Notes under the pieces: generated by a model | What the model saw: only the letters and a program-made list of their open reading frames with translations | Database searches by the model: none | Told to the model about the DNA's origin: nothing | Translations under genes and position numbers: made by a program | Source: Melastoma dodecandrum | Lineage: Eukaryota; Streptophyta; Magnoliopsida; Myrtales; Melastomataceae | DNA length: 64,000 nucleotides | Assembly (NCBI GenBank): GCA_029817715.1 | Contig: JARUPY010000132.1 | Span: 186,001 to 250,000, forward strand | Direction of reading: 5' to 3' | Part shown: positions 59,730 to 64,000 of the stretch, piece by piece | How the letters are laid out: each line of letters begins with the position of its first letter | Numbering within the stretch: the first letter of the stretch is position 1

Positions 59730-59930
59730 GGGCTCCGAACTCAGGTTAAACGGTGCCGGCGGCGCCCTTCTCCCCTCCGCGGGAGAAGGTCCGCCCCAGC
59801 GCGACAGCGATGGACGGATGAAGAGCCAACCAAGTGTCGGTATCTGGATGTCGCGTGGTGCATCCACCCTCATCTGTCGTCGCTTCCTCGAGCCGAGCGA
59901 GGAGGCGCCTCCCCGCCGGAGCGCGCGCGT
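59730..59930. repeat. Palindromic intergenic element, copy 2 (one end degenerate)
   Basis: It starts with GGGCTCCGAAC, then CAGGTTAAACGGTGCCGG, the hairpin CCTTCTCCC/GGGAGAAGG (about 59767-59790), ATGGACGGATGA at 59810-59821 and CCCTCATCTGTCG near 59868-59880, in the same order as the copy at 26111-26355. The right terminal repeat is missing. It occupies the gap between the P-loop fragment and the RNase T2 gene; no gene was found in it. Confidence 0.65.
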
Positions 59931-59986
59931 GAGACGGCGCCCGTCCTTGCGGAGGGCGTCGTCCGGCGACAGGCCCCGCCCATCCC

Positions 59987-60637
59987 TCACCGCAGCGGCG
60001 GCACCGTCATGCCGGGGGCGCGGCACGCGGCGCGCGCCACTTCGGGGCAGGGGACGAAGCCGCGCAGGTCCTTGGCGAAGCAGATCCGGACCTCTTCGAG
60101 CGTCCCGCTCCGGCAGGTCACGGCCATCTCGTCGGTCCGCAGGCCCGGATTGGCGGCCGAGAAGGCCCTGGCGACGTCGAGCGGCGCCCAGGCCGGGACG
60201 TCGCGCGGCGCCTGCAGCGGGCCGGGGATCGTCACGGCATCGCGCGCGCGGCGGACGGCGGCGAAATAATCGGTCGGGCTCAGCCCCGAACAGGTGCCGT
60301 GCTTGCGCCATTCGTAGCGCGCGAGGCCCTCGTCGGGATAGAGGCCCGTGATGGTGGCGAGCGCCTGGCGCGAGGGGGATCGGCCGGCCGGGCCGCAATC
60401 GCTCGGGAAGCCGTGGTCGAACTGGGGCCAGAGGCCGTGGACCACGAAGCCGAGGCCGCTGCCGGCCGCGCATTGGTCCCGCCCCTTGGCGTCGCCCCCG
60501 GTCGCGCAGAAGCCCGGCGACCAGGACAGGGACAGGACGTAGAAGTCGAAGGCGCCGGGCGAGGCCGGCTGGGCGGCCGCGGGTGCGGCGAGCCCGAGAC
60601 AGGCCGCCACGGCGGCCGCGGCGGCGCCCAGGCGCAT
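59987..60637 (-). CDS. Secreted ribonuclease T2 family protein
   Basis: 216 aa from ATG 60637. Signal peptide 1-22 (MRLGAAAAAVAACLGLAAPAAA). The two catalytic blocks are CAS1 FVVHGLWPQ with His67, and CAS2 YEWRKHGTCSG with Glu109, Lys112 and His113. Cysteines in CATGG, CAAG, CGPAG and GTCSG fit the family disulphides. These periplasmic enzymes cut single-stranded RNA for phosphate and nucleoside scavenging. A longer start at 60703 lies inside the upstream gene. The ATG overlaps the upstream stop by one base (TGATG). Confidence 0.92.
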   Translation of the reverse strand: MRLGAAAAAVAACLGLAAPAAAQPASPGAFDFYVLSLSWSPGFCATGGDAKGRDQCAAGSGLGFVVHGLWPQFDHGFPSDCGPAGRSPSRQALATITGLYPDEGLARYEWRKHGTCSGLSPTDYFAAVRRARDAVTIPGPLQAPRDVPAWAPLDVARAFSAANPGLRTDEMAVTCRSGTLEEVRICFAKDLRGFVPCPEVARAACRAPGMTVPPLR

Positions 60638-61080
60638 CAGGGCCGGGCCAGCTGGCAGGCCGGGGCGTAGGACAGGTCGCGGTCGAGCCCGCCGAGGCAC
60701 CATTCAACGCCGTAGCCGAAGCCGATGATGCCCTGGTCCTCGATCACCGCGTAGGACACGTCGTGGTAGGAATTGTCGTTCAGCAGGGCGCGGGCCGTGC
60801 AGAAGTTGCGCGGAATGTGGTCGAGGCCCCAGGGCCGGGCGGCGAGGAGCTTCACACGGTCGAAGCGCACGATCTCCAGCGAGGTGTTCCAGTACTCCGA
60901 CTCCTTACGGGCGAAGCGGGCCGAGATGGTGGACAGCACGCCGGGATCGCCGCAGACCGGGACGTCCCCGTCGTAGTCGTAATAGCGCTTCTCCGCCGGC
61001 ACCACCGGGCGGGCGAGCGCGGCGCCGGCGAGGCCCGTCAGGGCGATGGCCAGGGCCAGGGCTCGAAATGCGCGTGCCAT
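60637..61080 (-). CDS. Secreted hypothetical protein coupled to RNase T2
   Basis: 147 aa. A signal peptide (MARAFRALALAIALTGLAGAALA) leads to a mature domain of about 124 residues with Cys in VPVCGDP, RNFCTAR, VEWCLGG and APACQLA. These four cysteines could form two disulphides. Central motifs YYDYDGDVPVCGD, WGLDHIPRNFCTARALLNDN and YAVIEDQGIIGFGYGVEWCLGGLDR are well ordered and look conserved. Its stop overlaps the RNase T2 ATG, so the two are made together, and both go to the periplasm. I do not know a named function; an RNase partner or inhibitor is a guess. The start at M-A-R-A (61080) gives the signal peptide. Confidence 0.75.
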   Translation of the reverse strand: MARAFRALALAIALTGLAGAALARPVVPAEKRYYDYDGDVPVCGDPGVLSTISARFARKESEYWNTSLEIVRFDRVKLLAARPWGLDHIPRNFCTARALLNDNSYHDVSYAVIEDQGIIGFGYGVEWCLGGLDRDLSYAPACQLARP

Positions 61081-61237
61081 CGTCCGTCGCTCCTCGGATC
61101 CCGGAGCCCGGTCCTCCGGGCTCGCTGTCGCCTTCGCGCGGCCGAGCCGCAAGTCGGCGCACGGAATCGACCGGAACGATGGCGCCTGCCGCCGCCCCGG
61201 GTCAAGCGGCAGGGGACCTCGCCCGGGACAAGCCTCG

Positions 61238-61285
61238 CCGGGTGTTGCCCCGGCATGACAGCCGGGTGTTGCCCCGGCATGACAG
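61238..61285. repeat. Two tandem copies of a 24-bp repeat
   Basis: The 24-base unit at 61238-61261 is repeated exactly at 61262-61285. Each unit carries the inverted pair CCGGG/CCCGG and ends GGCATGACAG. It lies in the 240-base gap between the amino-acid permease gene and the secreted protein gene. It resembles short extragenic palindromes of Hyphomicrobiales. Confidence 0.7.
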
Positions 61286-61320
61286 CGGAGGACCGGCCGG
61301 CATCACGGCCGCGCCGCGCG

Positions 61321-62019
61321 TCAGCGCCGCTGGAAGGCGTTGAACCGCGATTCCAGGAGGCGGAACCCCTGCGCGAGCAGGAAGGTCAGCACGATGTAGA
61401 CGGCGCCGGCGACATAGAGGCCCTCGGTCGTATAGGTCTTGGCGGCGAGCCGCCGCCCGACGCCGGTGAGGTCGATCAGCGTCACGGTGCTGGCGAGCGA
61501 GGTGGCCTTGAGCTGCAGCACCACCTCGTTGGACAGGGCCGGCAGTGCGATGCGCAGCGCCCGCGGCAGGATGATCCGGCGCATCATCAGGGAATGTTTC
61601 ATCCCCACCGCGAGGGCGGCCTCGCGCTCGCCCGGCGGCACCGCCAGGATGCCGCCGCGCACCACCTCGCCCGTATAGGCCGCCATGTTGAGCGAGAAGG
61701 CGATGAGGGCGCAGGGCATGGGGTCCCGCAGGATCGGCCACAGGACCGATTGGCGGACCTGATCGAACTGCGGCAGGCCGTAATAGATGATGAAGATCTG
61801 CACCAGCAGCGGCGTGCCGCGGAAGAAATAGGCATAGGCGGTGGCCGGCACCGAGACGAACCGGGTCTGGGACAGGCGCGCCAGCGCGACCGGCACGGAC
61901 AGCAGGAGGCCGATCGCGGTCGAGACGACCAGCAGCTGCAGCGTGACGCCGAGCCCGGCGAGGAAGAGGGGTGCCTGCTGGCCGATGGCGGCGGACAGGT
62001 CGCCGAGGGGGCCCGTCAT
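61321..62019 (-). CDS. Polar amino-acid ABC transporter permease (HisM/OccM-like)
   Basis: 232 aa, five to six transmembrane helices. It has the N-terminal His/Glu/Gln/Arg permease segment GLGVTLQLLVVSTAIGLLL and the EAA loop EAALAVGMKHSLMMRRIILPRALRIALPAL that docks the ATPase. The ATG at 62019 overlaps the end of the other permease gene (ATGA). It is the third gene of the binding protein-permease-permease operon; an ATPase gene is not within 240 bases downstream, so it must be elsewhere. Confidence 0.93.
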   Translation of the reverse strand: MTGPLGDLSAAIGQQAPLFLAGLGVTLQLLVVSTAIGLLLSVPVALARLSQTRFVSVPATAYAYFFRGTPLLVQIFIIYYGLPQFDQVRQSVLWPILRDPMPCALIAFSLNMAAYTGEVVRGGILAVPPGEREAALAVGMKHSLMMRRIILPRALRIALPALSNEVVLQLKATSLASTVTLIDLTGVGRRLAAKTYTTEGLYVAGAVYIVLTFLLAQGFRLLESRFNAFQRR

Positions 62020-62693
62020 CGTGCCCTCGCGAGGCCGCGGCCGGCGCGCCGCTCGAGCCAGGCGAAGGCCGGGCCCGAGACGAGCGTGAAGACGAGGTAG
62101 ATGAGCGCCGCAGCCGCGTAGAAGTTGAAGGGCTGCTTGGTGACCTGGGCGCCGATGGCGGCCTTGCGCATGATTTCCTCGAGGCCCAGGATCGAGACCA
62201 GCGACGTGTCCTTGAGCAGCGTCTGCCACAGGTTGGAGATGCCCGGCAGGGCGTAGCGCCAGGCCTGGGGAAGGTGGATGCGGGTGAAGATCCGGACGGG
62301 CGGCATGCCGAAGGCGCGGGCCGCTTCGATCTGCCCCTTGGGCACCGCCACGAACCCGCCGCGGAACGTCTCGGACGCATAGGCGCCGAAGACGAGCGAC
62401 AGGGCGAAGACGCCGCCGACGAGCGGGCTGATGCTGATGTCGTCGCCCGTCAGGCTGGAGAGGAACTGCGGCAGGCTGAAATAGACGATCAGCAGGATGA
62501 GGAACTCGGGGACGCCGCGGATGAGGTTGACGAACAGCGTCACGGGGCCGCGCAGCCAGGGCAGGGGCGAGAGTTTCGCGGCCGCGCCCAGGATGCCCAG
62601 CGCCACGCCGAAGGCCAGCGACAGGCCGGCGACCTCCAGGGTCACGACGGCGCCTTGCAGCAGTTGAGCGCCGAAGCCGGAGAGGTCGAGCAT
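62016..62693 (-). CDS. Polar amino-acid ABC transporter permease (HisQ/OccQ-like)
   Basis: 225 aa, about five transmembrane helices. GAVVTLEVAGLSLAFGVALGILGA, NLIRGVPEFLILLIVYFSLPQ and the EAA loop EAARAFGMPPVRIFTRIHLPQAWRYALPGI. It pairs with the next permease to form the heterodimeric pore. The ATG at 62693 lies 60 bases after the binding-protein stop, across a strong hairpin. Confidence 0.93.
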   Translation of the reverse strand: MLDLSGFGAQLLQGAVVTLEVAGLSLAFGVALGILGAAAKLSPLPWLRGPVTLFVNLIRGVPEFLILLIVYFSLPQFLSSLTGDDISISPLVGGVFALSLVFGAYASETFRGGFVAVPKGQIEAARAFGMPPVRIFTRIHLPQAWRYALPGISNLWQTLLKDTSLVSILGLEEIMRKAAIGAQVTKQPFNFYAAAALIYLVFTLVSGPAFAWLERRAGRGLARAR

Positions 62694-62719
62694 GGTTCAG
62701 TGATGCCTCAGCAGGGGTC

Positions 62720-62746
62720 GGCGGCGGGGCGGGGCGCCCCGCCGCC
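62720..62746 (-). other. Intergenic hairpin between binding-protein and permease genes
   Basis: A perfect 11-bp all-GC stem (62720-62730 with 62736-62746) with a 5-base loop lies 6 bases after the stop of the binding-protein gene. In ABC importer operons such hairpins protect the upstream mRNA and reduce permease expression relative to the binding protein. Confidence 0.6.
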
Positions 62747-62752
62747 CCGCGG

Positions 62753-63541
62753 TCACTTCTTGCCGGTCGCGCCCGAACCCATGATGTCGAAGGGGAAATA
62801 CTGGTCGTTGATCTTCTTGAACTCGCCGTCGCTGCCGACCGTGGCGAGCGCCTTGTTCAAGGCATCGGCCAGCGCCGCATCGCCCTTGCGCACCGCGATG
62901 CCGGTGCCGTCGCCGAAGATGGCGGGATCGAGCAGCGGCTTGCCCGCATAGGCGAAGCCCTTCGCCTTGCCGGTCTTCTCCAGCCAGTCGTATTCGATGG
63001 TGGCATCCGCCAGCGTGGCGTCGGCGCGGCCGTTCTCGACGTCGAGGAAAGCCTCGTCCTGGCTCTGGTAGACCTTGGGCGTGGCGATGCCGGCGAGCTT
63101 CTCGGTCACGTATTTCTCGTGCGTGGTGCCGCTCTGCACCGCGATGGTCTTGCCCTTGAGGCTGGCGGGATCGTCGGTGATGCCCGAGCCCTGCTTGGCG
63201 ACGAAGCGCGCCGGCGCGATCGTGACCTGGTTGGTGAAGTCCACCGCCTTCTTGCGATCGTCGGTGATCGACATCTGCGACAGGATGGCGTCGATCTTGC
63301 GGGCGTTGAGGGCCGGGATGAGGCTGTCGAAATCCTGGTTGACCCATTCGCACTTCAGCTTGGCGGCCGCGCAGAGCGCATCACCGAGCTGGATCTCGTA
63401 GCCCTTGAGCACGCCCTTGTCGTCCTTGAACTCGAAGGGCGCATAGGCCGCCTCGGTGCCGCTCCGCACGGTCCTGTCCTGCGCCCGGGCGACCCCCGTC
63501 AGCGCCACAGCGGCGACGAGGCCGACGATCAGCGTCTTCAT
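62753..63541 (-). CDS. Periplasmic polar amino-acid binding protein
   Basis: 262 aa family-3 solute-binding protein. The signal peptide is [20 protein letters not shown]. The mature part starts RTVRSGTEAAYAPFEFKDDKGVLKGYEIQLGDAL, the lysine/arginine/ornithine/histidine-binding pattern. Later come DFDSLIPALNARKIDAILSQMSITDDRKKAVDFT and the hinge-side motif VQSGTTHEKYV. GGAG lies 6 bases before the ATG at 63541, which was preferred to the upstream 63613 start. Together with the two permeases it forms an importer; the exact amino acid is not certain. Confidence 0.94.
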   Translation of the reverse strand: MKTLIVGLVAAVALTGVARAQDRTVRSGTEAAYAPFEFKDDKGVLKGYEIQLGDALCAAAKLKCEWVNQDFDSLIPALNARKIDAILSQMSITDDRKKAVDFTNQVTIAPARFVAKQGSGITDDPASLKGKTIAVQSGTTHEKYVTEKLAGIATPKVYQSQDEAFLDVENGRADATLADATIEYDWLEKTGKAKGFAYAGKPLLDPAIFGDGTGIAVRKGDAALADALNKALATVGSDGEFKKINDQYFPFDIMGSGATGKK

Positions 63542-63926
63542 GCGAACTCCTGAGCTTGCCCTGGAACCGGTCGACGCCCTGGGCGGGCGGCGACTCTTCC
63601 TGCGAATCTGCACTTCGGATCTCGCCTTAGTTGGGCGAGAGCGTCAACAGGCGCGAAGCAATCGCCGTGCCCGCCCGACACCCTCCGTTGCAACCCACCT
63701 GCGCGCCGGCGCCGGGCGGAGGCCGCTTCACGCTTGACACCCGCCCGGGCCTCTGGCTTTTCCGAATAGCCAACGGACATTCAGACTTCGTCAACCGAGT
63801 CGGACGAAGCTTCACGGAATGCAAGCCTGTTGCGGTTCAGAAACATCCGGACGTCAAACACGGCGGGGTCGGCGCCCGTCTCGCCCTAATTCGGTGGGAT
63901 GCTGCTCATATCCTCGGTGGGGCGAA
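63542..63926. other. Upstream region of the ABC importer operon
   Basis: 385 bases without a supportable gene. On the minus strand TTGACG near 63643-63648 is a possible -35 for the importer operon, but no good -10 follows at the right distance. On the plus strand a consensus TTGACA occurs at 63734-63739, also without a matching -10. Confidence 0.3.
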
Positions 63927-64000
63927 ATGGACGTCGATCCGAGACTGGCGGCTGGGGGCCGAACACGGGACGACGCGTGTTTCGCCGTGCCGTCGCGGTG
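63927..64000 (+). CDS. Possible start of a gene running off the window
   Basis: ATG 63927 is preceded by GGTGGGG and opens a frame (MDVDPRLAAGGRTRDDACF...) that stays open for 24 codons to the window end. It is too short to identify and may be fortuitous in GC-rich DNA. Confidence 0.2.
   Translation, partial: MDVDPRLAAGGRTRDDACFAVPSR

Noticed and set aside
1..64000. CRISPR arrays or cas genes.
   Set aside because: No regularly spaced direct repeats were seen. The only exact tandem is the two-copy 24-bp unit at 61238-61285, which has no spacers.
1..64000. A complete insertion sequence or prophage.
   Set aside because: No transposase, integrase or phage structural gene is recognisable. Only palindromic elements without genes were found.

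Overview
The window is a very GC-rich chromosomal stretch from an alphaproteobacterium, most probably of the order Hyphomicrobiales (Rhizobiales; Methylobacteriaceae/Beijerinckiaceae-like). The reasons are the gene order tig-clpP-clpX-lon, then tRNA-Val and tRNA-Asp, then a complete nuoA-N operon followed by birA, rnj and a DUF1467 gene; the DUF6429 and DUF4864 genes; and the Clp, Nuo and UvrB protein sequences. No phage or complete insertion sequence is present. The species cannot be named from the sequence alone.

Layout. 1-5.3 kb: protein quality control (end of trigger factor, ClpP, ClpX, Lon) with clear hairpin terminators and a heat-shock-like promoter upstream of lon. 5.5-6.6 kb: tRNA-Val(TAC), a secreted ClpP/crotonase-fold protein and tRNA-Asp(GTC). 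6.8-22.7 kb: one continuous 14-subunit respiratory complex I operon carrying two extra small genes, a secreted protein between nuoD and nuoE and a coiled-coil protein between nuoF and nuoG. 22.8-25.5 kb: birA, RNase J and a DUF1467 membrane protein. 25.6-31.2 kb: a DUF4864 protein, a palindromic intergenic element, tRNA-Lys(TTT) and a two-gene RND efflux system. 31.5-37.7 kb, minus strand: a pccA-mutA-mutB-mce operon taking propionyl-CoA to succinyl-CoA. 37.9-39 kb: two strong hairpins and a decayed HigBA-type toxin-antitoxin module. 39-45 kb: serA, a DHA2-type drug exporter, isocitrate lyase and a divergent ScfR/RamB-type regulator. 45-54 kb: a GT87 membrane glycosyltransferase, a second ClpP, an ArsR/AHSA1 pair, lrgAB coupled to a phosphoesterase, a ROK regulator with a sugar-acid transporter, and a DUF6429 gene. 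54-59 kb: uvrB, an EamA exporter and a ClC chloride channel. 59-64 kb: a fragment of an exopolysaccharide-type P-loop protein, RNase T2 with a secreted partner, and a polar amino-acid ABC importer (two permeases and a binding protein; no ATPase in the window).

How the genes work together. The nuo operon supplies the proton-pumping NADH dehydrogenase. The pcc/mut operon, aceA and the ScfR-type regulator fit growth on C2/C3 acyl-CoA-generating substrates (propionyl-CoA carboxylation, methylmalonyl-CoA mutation, glyoxylate cycle). Clp and Lon are the main cytoplasmic proteases.

Data quality. The nuo operon reads cleanly. From about 22.8 to 39 kb, and again at several loci up to 60 kb, many genes carry single-base frame breaks, often where a G or C run is one base too long. 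Two extreme homopolymers lie inside coding genes: 39 G at 36791-36829 and 21 C at 32212-32232. The simplest reading is base-calling or assembly error in poorly covered segments. The broken genes are therefore called pseudogene here only in the sense that the sequence as given does not encode an intact protein.
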